Assembly: GCA_016699675.1 (NCBI GenBank)
Contig: CP064985.1
Span: 3,968,001 to 4,032,000 of the forward strand
Direction: 5' to 3'
Length of the DNA stretch: 64,000 bases
From: Austwickia sp.
GTDB lineage: Bacteria > Actinomycetota > Actinomycetes > Actinomycetales > Dermatophilaceae
The stretch's first letter is position 1, and each line of letters begins with the position of its first letter. Both the position numbers and the translations under genes were made by a program. This document shows, in pieces, positions 34,459 through 48,784 of the stretch. Below the pieces are notes generated by a model. That model did no database searches. It was not told the DNA's origin and saw only the letters and a list, made by a program, of their open reading frames with translations.

Positions 34459-34628
34459 GGGTGACCCAGTTGCCCAGGCGCGGACCATCATACGTGCTGC
34501 GCGGCCGGCCCCGCCGCACCGTCCGGCCGACCCACACGCCGAACCGCTCCGAACCCAGTCCGCCCCTGCCACGCCAGGGCCGGCCCGGCCCGGCGAACAA
34601 ACTGGGAATCCCCGGAAGCGGTCGAGCC

Positions 34629-36047
34629 TCAGCTGTCGAGACTGCCCACGACGTGCACGCGCAGCGAGTTGGTGGTGCCGCTCACGCCGTACGGTCGGCC
34701 TGCCACCACGACGAGGACGTCCCCGTCGGTGACGACGCCCTCGGAGAGGAGGGCTTGGTCGACGGCCTCGACCATCGTCGACATGTGCCGGAACTTGGGG
34801 ACGACGAACGCCCGCGTCCCCCAGGTCAGCGTCAGCCGCCGCGCGGTCTGCGGGTCGTTGGTGAAGGCGAGCATCGGCAGCTCGGACCGCACCCGGGACA
34901 TCCGCCGGGCGGAGTCGCCGGAGGAGCTGAAGCACACCAGGTACTTCGCCTGCAGCGCGTGCCCGATCCGCGCGGCCGCCGCGGTGACGGCGCCGCCGAC
35001 GGTGGAGGGTTCGGTGCCCAGCGGGGGGATCCGGGCCAGACCGTGGTCCTCCGTGTTCTCGATAATGCGGGCCATCGTGCGGACCGCCTGGATCGGCCAG
35101 GCGCCGACGCTCGTCTCCCCCGACAGCATCAGCGCGTCCGTGCCGTCGAGCACGGCGTTGGCGCAGTCGCTGGCCTCCGCCCGGGTGGGGCGGCTGTTGT
35201 CGATCATCGACTCCAGCACCTGGGTGGCCACGATGACGGGCTTGGCCTCCCGACGGGCCAGCTCGATCGCCTGCTTCTGGACCAGCGGCACCTCTTCGAG
35301 GGGCATCTCGACGCCCAGGTCGCCGCGCGCCACCATGATCCCGTCGAAGGCCCGGATGATCTCGGCCAGGTTGGCGACCGCCTGCGGCTTCTCCACCTTC
35401 GCGAGAATCGGGCGGCGGACGTCCTCGTCCTCCATGATCTCGTGGCACCGGATGACGTCGCGGGCGTCGCGCACGAACGACAGCGCGATCCAGTCGGCCC
35501 CCATGCGCAGCGCCCAGCGCAGGTCCTCCTCGTCCTTGTCGGACAGGGCGGGGACGCTCACCGGTACGCCGGGCAGGTTGATGCCCTTGTTGTTGGAGAT
35601 GGTGCCGCCCTCGGTGACCTCGGTGACGACATCGGTCGGGGTCACCTCGACGGCGCGCAGGCAGATCTTGCCGTCGTCGACGAGCAGCGTGTCGCCGGGG
35701 CGCACGTCACCCGGCAGGCCCTTGAACGTGGTGGAGACCCGGTCCTTGTCGCCGTCCACGTCGTCGATGGTGATCGTGAACCGGTCCCCGTCGTTGAGCA
35801 GGACCGGCCCGGTGGCGAACCGGCCGGTGCGGATCTTCGGCCCCTGAAGGTCGACCAGCACTCCCACCTGACGCCCGGCGGCCTCGGCGGCCTCGCGGAC
35901 CATGGCGATGTGCCGCTCGGCGTCCTCGAACGAGCCGTGCGAGCGGTTGATCCGGGCCACGTCCATGCCCGCGTCGACCAGGGCACGGATCTTCACCGGG
36001 TCGTCAACCGCGGGGCCGATGGTGCAGACGATCTTGGCGCGGCGCAT
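34629..36047 (-). CDS. pyk: Pyruvate kinase
   Basis: A 472-residue enzyme converting phosphoenolpyruvate and ADP to pyruvate and ATP. MRRAKIVCTIGPAVDD starts at ATG 36047. Active-site stretches are MDVARINRSHGSFEDA, VGVLVDLQGPKIRTGRF, PILAKVEKPQAVANLAEI, IMVARGDLGVEMPLEEVPLV and LMLSGETSVGAWP. Arg replaces the usual Phe/Leu in the N-(F/L)-SHG motif. The C-terminal allosteric domain ends VHVVGSLDS. Its promoter must lie in 36048-36467, which contains the tandem repeat. Intact. Confidence 0.96.
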   Translation of the reverse strand: MRRAKIVCTIGPAVDDPVKIRALVDAGMDVARINRSHGSFEDAERHIAMVREAAEAAGRQVGVLVDLQGPKIRTGRFATGPVLLNDGDRFTITIDDVDGDKDRVSTTFKGLPGDVRPGDTLLVDDGKICLRAVEVTPTDVVTEVTEGGTISNNKGINLPGVPVSVPALSDKDEEDLRWALRMGADWIALSFVRDARDVIRCHEIMEDEDVRRPILAKVEKPQAVANLAEIIRAFDGIMVARGDLGVEMPLEEVPLVQKQAIELARREAKPVIVATQVLESMIDNSRPTRAEASDCANAVLDGTDALMLSGETSVGAWPIQAVRTMARIIENTEDHGLARIPPLGTEPSTVGGAVTAAAARIGHALQAKYLVCFSSSGDSARRMSRVRSELPMLAFTNDPQTARRLTLTWGTRAFVVPKFRHMSTMVEAVDQALLSEGVVTDGDVLVVVAGRPYGVSGTTNSLRVHVVGSLDS

Positions 36048-36210
36048 GGATTCGATTCTACGGGCGCCGGATCGGCGCCCCCGACAGGCTCGGCGCACGC
36101 CGGGGGGCCAGCGGATGTACGTCGGGTGGCATGGCCATGCATTCTTGGCGCCGTGCCGCAAGGGTGCCCGCGGCAGAGCTGCGGCGCGGCGGCGCGTCGT
36201 CAGCCCCGCA

Positions 36211-36352
36211 CCTGAGGCGACTCACCTCGTGTCGAGACGACACACGTACGTACGGGAGTTGTCTCGACTTAACCTGAGGCGCCTCACCTCGAGACGAGAC
36301 GACACACGTACGTACGGGAGTTGTCTCGACTGAACCTGAGGCGCCTCACCGC
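36211..36352. repeat. 62-bp tandem repeat with internal hairpins, between gltD and pyk
   Basis: Two full copies (starting 36211 and 36273) and the beginning of a third (36335) at an exact 62-bp period. Each full copy holds GTCGAGAC or CGAGAC and its inverted partner GTCTCGAC around ACGTACGTACGGGAG, so each RNA could fold a hairpin. Copies 2 and 3 also begin with the perfect palindrome TGAGGCGCCTCA (copy 1 has one change). The repeats lie downstream of gltD and upstream of pyk on the minus strand. The rest of 36048-36467 holds nothing else recognisable. Confidence 0.85.
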
Positions 36353-36467
36353 AGGGAGCACGTTGCTCCCGGGAACCGGCTGCACCGAACGCCGGCCGAA
36401 CCCTCACGGCCCGGAAGCCTCGACGCAACTCCCACAGCCCGGCGTCGCGGACGACCCCGGACCGCGG

Positions 36468-37917
36468 CTACACCGTCAGCGGGCGATCCGTCGGGCTGAT
36501 CGGCCGCGGCAGCGCGGACTCGCCCGTCAGCCAGGCGTCGACACCGTGCGCGCAGGCCCGCCCCTCGGCGATGGCCCACACGATCAGCGACTGCCCGCGA
36601 CCGCAGTCGCCCGCGACGAAGACCCCCGGAACGCTGCTCATGTAGTGCTCGTCGCGCACGATGTTGCCGCGCTCGTCGAGCTCCACACCGAGCTGCTCCA
36701 CGACCCCGGCCTTCTCCGGGCCGGTGAAGCCCATCGCCAACAGGATCAGCTGGGCGGGGAGCACCTGCTCGGTGCCGTCCACCTCGACGAACCGGCCGTC
36801 CTCGAGGCGCACCTCGACCAGCCGCAGCCCGCTGACCTTGCCGCGCTCGTCGCCGATGACCTCCTTGGTGTTCACCGAGTAGACCCGCTCGCCGCCCTCC
36901 TCGTGCGCGCTGGCGACGCGGAAGAGCATCGGGTACGTCGGCCACGGGTGGGCGTCCGCGCGCTCCTGCGGCGGCCGCGGCATGATCTCCAGGCTGGTCA
37001 CGGACTTGGCGCGCTGCCGCAACGCCGTACCAATGCAGTCCGCGCCGGTGTCGCCGCCGCCGATGACGATGACGTCCTTGCCGGTCGCGACGATCTGGTC
37101 GACGACGTCCTGACCGAGCGCGACGCGGTTGGCCTGCGGGAGGTACGTCATCGCCTGCACGACGCCCTCGAACTCCCGCCCTGGCACCGACAGGTCACGC
37201 GGCACCGTCGCGCCGGTGGCGAGCACCACCGCGTCGTACCGCTTGCGCAGCTCCGTCCCCGTGAGGTCCGCCCCCACCTTGACGCCGGTGCGGAACCGGG
37301 TGCCCTCGGCGCGCATCTGCGCGAGGCGCCGGTCGAGGACCTGCTTCTCCATCTTGAACTCGGGGATGCCGTAGCGGAGCAGGCCACCGGCCTTGTCGGC
37401 GCGCTCGTACACCGCGACGGTGTGCCCCGCCCGGGTGAGCTGCTGGGCGACCGCCAGCCCGGCCGGGCCGGAGCCGACGACCGCGACCGTGCGGCCGGAC
37501 AGCCGCTCCGGCGGCATCGGCATGACGCGGCCGTCGTCGAAGGCCCGGTCGATGATCGTGACCTCGACCTGCTTGATCGTCACCGCGGGCTGGTTGATCC
37601 CGAGCACGCAGGCGGTCTCGCACGGGGCCGGGCACAGCCGGCCGGTGAACTCCGGGAAGTTGTTGGTCGCGTGCAGGCGCTCGATCGCGTCGCCCCAGCG
37701 GCCCTTCCAGGCGAAGGTGTTCCACTCCGGGATGATGTTGCCCAGTGGGCACCCGCTGTGACAGAACGGGATGCCGCAGTCCATGCAGCGTCCGGCCTGG
37801 TCTTGCAGGTCGCGGACGTCCTGCGGCTCGTAGACCTCGTTCCAGTCGCGCAGCCGCACGGGGACGGGGCGGCGGGACGGGAGCTGGCGCTCCCGGTGGT
37901 TGAGGAAACCATGCGGG

Positions 37918-37925
<8 letters not shown>
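36468..37925 (-). CDS. gltD: Glutamate synthase small (beta) subunit
   Basis: A 485-residue iron-sulphur flavoprotein that passes electrons from NADPH to the large subunit. N-terminal cluster ligands are in CMDCGIPFCHSGCPLGNIIP and LCPAPCETACVLGINQP. The FAD site is VAVVGSGPAGLAVAQQL and the NADPH site VIVIGGGDTGADCIGTALR. C-terminal GVFVAGDCGRGQSLIVWAI is usual. Its start overlaps the gltB stop by 8 nt, so the subunits are translationally coupled. Intact. Confidence 0.96.
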
Positions 37926-42468
<4,543 letters not shown>

Positions 42469-42601
42469 GTCGTTTCACCGTCCTTGAGGGAGAGGACCGA
42501 TGAGGTCGGGGGAAAGAGTACGCCGAGACGGCGCGATGAACCGGACCGCGCTGTCCGGCCGATGGCACTCTACCGGCTGGGCCGCACCCGAAATGACCGG
42601 G

Positions 42602-42637
42602 GCCATCTCGATGTGCGAGACGCCTCGTCCAGATGGC
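42602..42637 (-). terminator. Weak hairpin after lgt
   Basis: GCCATCT and AGATGGC (7 bp, perfect) enclose 22 bases directly after the lgt stop codon and before gltB. It could separate lgt from gltB transcription. No T run is seen. Confidence 0.3.
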
Positions 42638-42639
42638 GG

Positions 42640-43566
42640 CTAACCGGTGGCCTCGCCGGAGCGGCGGCGCCCGCGGCGGCCCAGCCACCAGAACCACCAG
42701 GCCCCGAAGGCGAAGACCAGGACGGACGTCCAGACATTGAGCCGCAGCCCGAGCACGTGGTTGGCGTCGTCGATGCGCAGGTTCTCCACGACGAAGCGCT
42801 CGACCGTGTAGAGCATCAGCACGAGGGCGAAGAGCTGGCCGGGCGCCAGCACGCGCCGTACGGCGTCCCGCGAGCCCTCGGTCACCGCCGCGGCCCCCCG
42901 CGGGGCCGCCCCAGCGCCGAACCGGCGGTCGACCCAGAACAGCAGCGCCGCGGCGAGCAGGCACCACACGGCCTCGTAGAGGAACGTGGGGTGAAAGGTG
43001 CCGATCACGACGGGCTGGCCGGCCGCATCGAGCACCGCCCGCCCGGCCTGGTGGTCCCACTGGTGGATCTCCAGCGCCCAGGGGACGTCGGTGGGGCCGC
43101 CGTACAGCTCGTTGTTGAACCAGTTCCCGAGCCGTCCGATGGCCTGGGCGATCAGCAGCGGGGGCGCGAGGGCGTCGCCGAAGACGAGCAGCGGTACGCC
43201 GTGGCGGCGGCAGCCCAGCCAGGCCCCGACCGCCCCGAGTGCCACGGCGCCCCAGATCCCCAGGCCGCCCTCCCAGATGTAGAGGGCTCGGACCGGCTGG
43301 CCGCCGGGGCCGAAGTAGGCCTGTGGGCTGGAGATCACGTGGTAGAGCCGACCGCCGACGATCCCGAAGGGCACCGCCCACAGCGCCACATCAATGGCCT
43401 TCTCCGCCTCGACCCCGCGCTCCGGCAGCCGCCGGGCGGTGAGCCAGGCCGCCACGACGATGCCGGTGAGCAGGCACAGCGCGTAGGCCCGGATCGGGAG
43501 CGGGCCGAGGTGCCAGACCGCCACGTCGGGGCTCGGCAGCGAGGCAGGGATCGGGGCGAACAGCAT
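42640..43566 (-). CDS. lgt: Prolipoprotein diacylglyceryl transferase
   Basis: A 308-residue membrane enzyme that attaches diacylglycerol from phosphatidylglycerol to the lipobox Cys of prolipoproteins. About seven hydrophobic segments. Signature stretches are GGRLYHVISSPQAYF, IWEGGLGIWGA and IGRLGNWFNNELYGGPTDVP, which contains the conserved Arg/Asn/Glu residues. ATG 43566 has GGAG eight bases upstream; an upstream in-frame start at 43602 is rejected. It is last in the trpC-B-A/MauE/DsbA/lgt series. Confidence 0.95.
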   Translation of the reverse strand: MLFAPIPASLPSPDVAVWHLGPLPIRAYALCLLTGIVVAAWLTARRLPERGVEAEKAIDVALWAVPFGIVGGRLYHVISSPQAYFGPGGQPVRALYIWEGGLGIWGAVALGAVGAWLGCRRHGVPLLVFGDALAPPLLIAQAIGRLGNWFNNELYGGPTDVPWALEIHQWDHQAGRAVLDAAGQPVVIGTFHPTFLYEAVWCLLAAALLFWVDRRFGAGAAPRGAAAVTEGSRDAVRRVLAPGQLFALVLMLYTVERFVVENLRIDDANHVLGLRLNVWTSVLVFAFGAWWFWWLGRRGRRRSGEATG

Positions 43567-43630
43567 CAGCGCTTCTCCTGGCCTTCCTCGCCGTCCAGGC
43601 AATCGACGCGGGTGCGCTCGATCGCTGGGC

Positions 43631-44485
43631 TCACTTCGCCGTCTCGAACAGCTTCTTCTCGAAGTCGTCCGCGCTGCCGACGCCAGCCAGGCTCATGGCC
43701 TTGCCGTTGACGTAGAACGCGGGCGTGCCCTGCAGCTTGACCGTCTCGAAGCTGTAGCGGTCGACGCTCTTGAGGTAGGGCAGGTAGGTCTTGTTCGCCG
43801 CGCACTGCTTCCACGTGTCGAGGGCCGCCCCGGAGACCCCGGCATCGGCCACGGCCGCCTGCAGCGTCTCATCGGTGTAGCCGTCGCCCTCCTTGGCGGG
43901 CTGCTTGGCGAAGATCTTGTCGTGCGCGTCCTCGAACTTGCCGGCGTCCGCGGCGCACAGGGCGGCGTTCCCGGCCCGCTTCGAGGCGTCGTTGCGCAGG
44001 CTGTCGTCCAGGAAGGTCTCGACGTAGTAGGCGAGGTTGACCTTGCCGGCCTTGCCCAGCTCCCGGATGCGCGCCCCGAAGAGGTCCTCGGCCTGCTTGC
44101 AGGCCGGGCACTGGAAGTCCTCGAAGATGGTCAGCGTCGGCACGCCCTCCTTGAGGACGCCGCCGTTGCTCGCGACGATCGGCGAGGTCCCGTCCTTGAC
44201 GCCCTTCGGCAGCGCGACCGCGCCGCTGGTGGCCCCGGACGTGCCCCCCGAGGTGGCGCTGCCCGACGTCGCGCCGCTCGTGGCCGTTCCCCCGGAGGTC
44301 GACCCACTGGCCGTGGGGGCGGGGGTGTCGCCGCCGCGGTTGGGCAGCCACAGCGCGAGCACGATGCCGAGCACCACGAGCAGGCCCACGACCGCGGCGA
44401 GGATCTTCTTGCTGTTCCCGCCGCCTGGCCTGCCGGCGGCCTCGGCGATCTTGCGCTGCCGATCGTTCTGCGGGGCGGACGCCAT
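43631..44485 (-). CDS. DsbA-like thioredoxin-fold protein, membrane-anchored
   Basis: A 284-residue protein. One N-terminal membrane segment (KILAAVVGLLVVLGIVLALWLP) is followed by a Thr/Ser/Gly-rich linker of repeated TSG units (about 58-90). The DsbA/DsbG-like domain has the redox motif CPAC in TLTIFEDFQCPACKQAEDLF. The cis-Pro loop is in LQGTPAFYVNGK. It likely forms or isomerises disulphides outside the membrane. It lies between the MauE/DoxX gene and lgt. Confidence 0.9.
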   Translation of the reverse strand: MASAPQNDRQRKIAEAAGRPGGGNSKKILAAVVGLLVVLGIVLALWLPNRGGDTPAPTASGSTSGGTATSGATSGSATSGGTSGATSGAVALPKGVKDGTSPIVASNGGVLKEGVPTLTIFEDFQCPACKQAEDLFGARIRELGKAGKVNLAYYVETFLDDSLRNDASKRAGNAALCAADAGKFEDAHDKIFAKQPAKEGDGYTDETLQAAVADAGVSGAALDTWKQCAANKTYLPYLKSVDRYSFETVKLQGTPAFYVNGKAMSLAGVGSADDFEKKLFETAK

Positions 44486-44552
44486 GCTCTCTCCTTCGGG
44501 CTCGCGCGGCGGACCGCAGGTGCGGGTGCGCCGTCGCTGTCAACGACTGGGG

Positions 44553-45080
44553 TCAGGGGGTGGTTCCGGGGCCGACGCCGTCCGCCGGGTATCCGGCAGG
44601 GGCGCTGCGCTCGAATCGATTGTCCACGGCCAGCGGCGAATTGGGCCGCAGCACCAGCCATCCGGCGAGGATGAGGAAGCCCACATCGCGCAGGATCTCC
44701 TGCAGGTAGGCCGGCTGCTGGTCCCACGCCAGGGCACCCCCGCCGCCGAAGCAGCCGCAGTCGATGCGCAGCCCGCGGGCCCACGCCGAGGCGATGCCCG
44801 CGATGAAGACGACCAGCAGGATCCCGGACAGGATCGCGACCGGCCGGACGAACAAGCCGACGAGCAGCAGCAGCCCGAGCGCCAGCTCGACCACCGGGAG
44901 CGCCTGCCCGATGAGGCCGGCGAGATCGTAGGGGAAGATGTCGTACGCCTGCACGGCCCGCGCGCTGGTCAACGGCTTGCCGAGCTTGGTCGAGGCGGCG
45001 TACAACCAGACCGCGGCGAGGGCGAGTCGCGCGGCCAGGCTGACCCAGCGCTGCCAGGGCGCGGGGCGCAAACTCCTCAC
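44553..45080 (-). CDS. MauE/DoxX family redox-associated membrane protein
   Basis: A 175-residue protein with four hydrophobic segments. The start LAARLALAAVWLYAASTKLG and the Cys pair in LRIDCGCFGGGGALAWD are typical of MauE-like membrane proteins, which are thought to feed electrons to periplasmic thiol proteins. GTG 45080 overlaps the trpA stop (GTGA). Its neighbour downstream is the DsbA-like gene, so the two may form a thiol-redox pair. Confidence 0.88.
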   Translation of the reverse strand: MRSLRPAPWQRWVSLAARLALAAVWLYAASTKLGKPLTSARAVQAYDIFPYDLAGLIGQALPVVELALGLLLLVGLFVRPVAILSGILLVVFIAGIASAWARGLRIDCGCFGGGGALAWDQQPAYLQEILRDVGFLILAGWLVLRPNSPLAVDNRFERSAPAGYPADGVGPGTTP

Positions 45081-45967
45081 GCGTGGCCTCGCCGGACCCC
45101 GGCGGCGAGCTCGGCGACGAGGCCGCGCAGGGCCGTCAGCCGGTCGGGCCACGGAGCGTCGCCGGACAAGGTCTTGACCAGCGCGGACCCGACGATGACC
45201 CCGTCGGCGACCGCGGCAAGTTCGGCCGCCTGGGCGCCGTTGCTCACGCCGAGGCCGACGCACAGCGGCAGGTCGGTCGCGGCGCGGGTGCGGGCGACCA
45301 GCTCGCGGGCGGCCGAGCCGACGCTGGTCCGCGCGCCGGTGACGCCCATCACCGAGGTCACGTAGACGAACCCGCGGCAGTGCGCCGTGGTCATCGCCAG
45401 CCGGGCCGAGGTCGAGCTCGGCGCGACGAGGAAGATCGGGGCCAGGTCGTGGGCCTGCGCGGCGGCGAGCCACTCCCCCGCCTCGTCGGGAATGAGGTCC
45501 GGCGTGATCACCCCGGCTCCCCCCGCCGCGGCCAGGTCGGCGGCGAACCGGTCGACGCCGTAGGTGCGGATCGGGTTCCAGTAGCTCATCACCACGGCAA
45601 CGCCGCCCGCCTCCACAACCGCGCGGGCGGCCTGGAAGACGTCGGTGAGCCGTACGCCGTTGGCCATCGCCGTCGACGCCGCGTCCTGGATCACCGGGCC
45701 GTCGAGCACCGGATCGCTGTAGGGGAAGCCCACCTCGACGACGTCGCAGCCGCCCTCGACCAGCGTGCGCATGGCCTCGAGGGACTCGGGCACCGTGGGG
45801 TACCCGACCGGCAGGTAGCCCATCAGCGCGGCCCGACCCTCCGCCTTGGCCTGGGCGAGCACCGCCTCGAGGGCCTCGCGGCCCGCCCCGCTCGACGTAC
45901 GGTTCGTGGCCGTGGCCGTGGCGGCGCTCATTCCCGGCGCGGGCGCCGCGGGACTCGTCGTACTCAC
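45077..45967 (-). CDS. trpA: Tryptophan synthase alpha chain
   Basis: A 296-residue TIM barrel that cleaves indole-3-glycerol phosphate. Catalytic Glu lies in CDVVEVGFPYSDPVLDGPVI together with the catalytic Asp. The loop FVYVTSVMGVTGAR and phosphate site VCVGLGVSN/VIVGSALVK-like stretches follow. An extra ~30-residue Ala/Thr-rich start precedes the barrel. GTG 45967 overlaps the trpB stop. Partner of TrpB. Confidence 0.95.
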   Translation of the reverse strand: MSTTSPAAPAPGMSAATATATNRTSSGAGREALEAVLAQAKAEGRAALMGYLPVGYPTVPESLEAMRTLVEGGCDVVEVGFPYSDPVLDGPVIQDAASTAMANGVRLTDVFQAARAVVEAGGVAVVMSYWNPIRTYGVDRFAADLAAAGGAGVITPDLIPDEAGEWLAAAQAHDLAPIFLVAPSSTSARLAMTTAHCRGFVYVTSVMGVTGARTSVGSAARELVARTRAATDLPLCVGLGVSNGAQAAELAAVADGVIVGSALVKTLSGDAPWPDRLTALRGLVAELAAGVRRGHA

Positions 45968-47304
45968 CAGCCGCTCCCCTCCGCCTCGTCGACCGGCTCG
46001 GCCGCCTTGATCTCCTCCGCCTCGACCAGCTCCTCGCCCGTGACCAGGCCGAAGTAGCGGGCCGCGGTGTCCACGTCCTTGTCGCCCCGGCCGGAGAGGT
46101 TGACGATGAGGATCGCGTCCGGGCCGAGCTCGCGGCCCACGTCCATCGCGCCGGCCAGCGCGTGCGCGGACTCGATTGCCGGCAGGATCCCCTCCGTGCG
46201 GGTCAGCAGCCGGAACGCCTCCATGGCCGCCTGGTCGGTGGCGGCGCGGTATTCCGCCCGGCCGCTCTCATGCAGGTGCGCATGCTCCGGCCCCACGCTG
46301 GGGTAGTCCAGGCCCGCCGAGATCGAGTGCGACTCGACGGTCTGGCCGTCGTCGTCCTGCAGGACGTACGTCGCGGCGCCGTGCAGCACCCCCCGCGACC
46401 CGCCGGAGAACCGCGCGGCGTGCTTGCCGGAGGCGATGCCTTGGCCGCCGGCCTCCACGCCGATCAGCCGCACGCCGGCGTCGTCGCGGAACCGGTGGAA
46501 CAGGCCCATGGCGTTGCTGCCCCCACCGACGCAGGCGATGACCGCGTCGGGCAGGCGACCGACGCGGGCGAGGATCTGCTCGCGGGCCTCCTCGCCGATG
46601 ACCTTGTGGAAGTCGCGGACCATCTCGGGGAAGGGGTGCGGTCCGGTGACGGTGCCCAGCACGTAGTGCGTCGTCTCGACGTTGGCCACCCAGTCCCGCA
46701 GGGCCTCGTTGACGGCGTCCTTGAGGGTGCGGCTCCCGTGGGTGACGGGGATGACCTCCGCCCCGAGCAGGCGCATCCGCGCCACGTTGAGGGCCTGCCG
46801 CTGGGTGTCGCGCTCGCCCATGTAGACGACGGAGTCGAGCCCCATGAGCGCGGCTGCGGTGGCGGTCGCCACCCCGTGCTGGCCGGCCCCGGTCTCGGCG
46901 ATGACGCGCTTCTTGCCCATCCGCACGGTGAGCAGCGCCTGCCCCAGGACGTTGTTGATCTTGTGGCTGCCCGTGTGGTTGAGGTCTTCGCGCTTGAGGA
47001 AGACCCGGGCCCCGCCGCAGTGCTCGGCGAACCGCGGCACCTCCGTGAGCAGGCTCGGGCGGCCGGTGTATTCCGTCTGCAGCCGGCGCAGCTCGGCCTG
47101 GAACTCGGGGTCGACCGCGGCCTTCAGCCGGGCCTCGTCGAGTTCCTCCAGGGCGGCGATGAGGGCCTCCGGGACGTACCGGCCGCCGAAATCGCCGAAG
47201 CGGCCGACCCCGATGCCCATGGCCTCGCGCAGGTCGACCCCCGGGCCGGCCGGGCCGGCGCTGCTGGGCGGGCTGGGCTGGGTAATCTGGCTGGTCTCGG
47301 TCAC
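45964..47304 (-). CDS. trpB: Tryptophan synthase beta chain
   Basis: A 446-residue PLP enzyme joining indole and serine. The PLP Lys is in LNHTGSHKINNVLGQALL. ETGAGQHGVATATAAALMGL binds substrate, the phosphate loop is CVGGGSNAMGLFHRF, and the C-terminal SGRGDKDVDTAARYF is present. GTG 47304 is chosen because it overlaps the trpC stop (GTGA); an ATG-like start eight codons upstream is less likely. Intact. Confidence 0.96.
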   Translation of the reverse strand: MTETSQITQPSPPSSAGPAGPGVDLREAMGIGVGRFGDFGGRYVPEALIAALEELDEARLKAAVDPEFQAELRRLQTEYTGRPSLLTEVPRFAEHCGGARVFLKREDLNHTGSHKINNVLGQALLTVRMGKKRVIAETGAGQHGVATATAAALMGLDSVVYMGERDTQRQALNVARMRLLGAEVIPVTHGSRTLKDAVNEALRDWVANVETTHYVLGTVTGPHPFPEMVRDFHKVIGEEAREQILARVGRLPDAVIACVGGGSNAMGLFHRFRDDAGVRLIGVEAGGQGIASGKHAARFSGGSRGVLHGAATYVLQDDDGQTVESHSISAGLDYPSVGPEHAHLHESGRAEYRAATDQAAMEAFRLLTRTEGILPAIESAHALAGAMDVGRELGPDAILIVNLSGRGDKDVDTAARYFGLVTGEELVEAEEIKAAEPVDEAEGSGW

Positions 47305-48122
47305 GACTCTCCCGGGTGGCGAAGGCACGGATGCGAACCCGCGGTGACCAGCTCCTGGACGGCCTCCCGCGGGCGGCCGCCGGTCACGAGCGCCTCGCCG
47401 ACGAGCACGGCGTCGGCGCCGAGCCGGGCGAGTTCGAGAACGTCGTGCGGCCCGCGGACGCCGGACTCGGCCACCTTGACGACCCCGGCGGGCAGGTGCG
47501 GGGCGATCCGCCCGAACGTGCCGCGATCGACGTCCAGGGTCTTGAGATTGCGGTTGTTGACGCCGACGATCGCGGCCCCGGCCTGCACCGCGCGGCTCGC
47601 CTCGTCCTCGTCGTGGACCTCCACGAGGGCGTGCATGCCCAGGGACCGGGTCCGCTCCAGCAAGCCGACGAGGACCTCCTGCTCCAGCGCGGCGACGATG
47701 AGCAGGACCAGGTCGGCGCCGTGGGCCCGGGCCTCCCAGATCTGATACGGATCCACGATGAAGTCCTTGCGCAGCACCGGGATGTCAACCGCCCCGCGCA
47801 CCGCGACGAGGTCGTCCAGGCTGCCGCCGAACCGTCGCTGCTCGGTCAGCACGCTGATCACGCTCGCGCCGCCGGTTTCGTAGTCCCGCGCGAGCCCGGC
47901 GGGGTCCGCGATCATCGCGAGCGCCCCCTTGCTCGGGCTGCTCCGCTTGACCTCAGCGATGACCTTGACCCCGAACTCACCTTGGCGCAGGGCGGCCAGC
48001 GCGTCGCGCGGATCGACCGCGCGGGCGGCGCGTTCCTTCAGGTCCGGGAGGCTCACCCGGGCGCGACGCTGCACGAGGTCTTCGCGGACGCCCTCGATGA
48101 TCTCGTCCAGAACGGTAGGCAC
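47301..48122 (-). CDS. trpC: Indole-3-glycerol phosphate synthase
   Basis: A 273-residue TIM-barrel enzyme closing the indole ring. VPTVLDEIIEGVREDLVQRR starts at GTG 48122. Catalytic stretches are VIAEVKRSSPSKGAL, SVLTEQRRFGGSLDDL, PVLRKDFIVDPYQIWEARA, VGVNNRNLKTLDVD and VAESGVRGPHD. Gene order trpC-trpB-trpA with 4-nt overlaps. trpD, trpF and trpG are not in the window. Confidence 0.96.
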   Translation of the reverse strand: MPTVLDEIIEGVREDLVQRRARVSLPDLKERAARAVDPRDALAALRQGEFGVKVIAEVKRSSPSKGALAMIADPAGLARDYETGGASVISVLTEQRRFGGSLDDLVAVRGAVDIPVLRKDFIVDPYQIWEARAHGADLVLLIVAALEQEVLVGLLERTRSLGMHALVEVHDEDEASRAVQAGAAIVGVNNRNLKTLDVDRGTFGRIAPHLPAGVVKVAESGVRGPHDVLELARLGADAVLVGEALVTGGRPREAVQELVTAGSHPCLRHPGES

Positions 48123-48329
48123 GAGGTCAGCGTAACGAGACCGCGCGAGTGGTCCGAATCGGGATCCGCGCGTGGACAGCACAGCTCGCTCGCGGGGCGG
48201 GAGGGGGTGGCGGCGCGCGTCAGGCGCGCAGGGCAGGAGTCAACGGCGGTACGCCGGGAGTTGCTGGGCGTCGGGGAGGTGCGGGCGGTTCAGGGGGTTT
48301 TCAGCAGGTAAGGGAGTCGCCGGCGGCGA

Positions 48330-48536
48330 TCACCACATGTCCTCGACCCACTTGCCGCCGGCGCGCTGAAGCCCGATCCACGCGACGGCGCCCACCACGC
48401 ACAGGACCGCGCCGGTCATCCACATCCACGACCAGCCGAGCACGACACCGACGCTTGCGAGCAGGGCACCCACGAGCATGACGAGCGTGCCGATCCAGGC
48501 CGCGGGGGTGTTGCCGTGGGAGACCTTGCCGGACAT
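48330..48536 (-). CDS. HGxxPAAW-motif small membrane protein
   Basis: A 68-residue protein beginning MSGKVSHGNTPAAWIGTLVM with the motif that names this actinobacterial family, then two hydrophobic segments (LVMLVGALLASVGVVLGWSW and WMTGAVLCVVGAVAWIGL) and a charged end KWVEDMW. It lies between the trpE/Trp-membrane-protein pair and trpC, where the family is usually found. No function is established. ATG 48536 has a weak GGAGGAATGC ribosome site. Confidence 0.9.
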   Translation of the reverse strand: MSGKVSHGNTPAAWIGTLVMLVGALLASVGVVLGWSWMWMTGAVLCVVGAVAWIGLQRAGGKWVEDMW

Positions 48537-48784
48537 CTGCGCATTCCTCCGTGTCGCTCATGAGTCGGCGGCGGGTGCCGGGTTCCGTGCGGGTGGCCCG
48601 GGCGACGTGCGCCGGGGTGTGCTCGGACGTCGGTGTTCCGCCGTGAGCGACATTGTGCCAGGCCGCGAATGCGCACGGCTCGACCGAGCCGGACAATCGC
48701 GGGCGCTGGGCTGGGCGGCCTCTGTCGGCGCCGATCGGTCGGTCCTCGGCCCTCAACCGGGTCGCCGCCGGTGGGTCAGGTGGA

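Noticed and set aside
34460..34628. Second tRNA or small RNA next to tRNA-Leu
   Set aside because: No second cloverleaf could be folded; only GC-rich repeats of GGCCGGCCC type are seen.
36211..36352. CRISPR-like array
   Set aside because: Repeats are head-to-tail with no unique spacers, only two and a part copies, and no cas genes are in the window.
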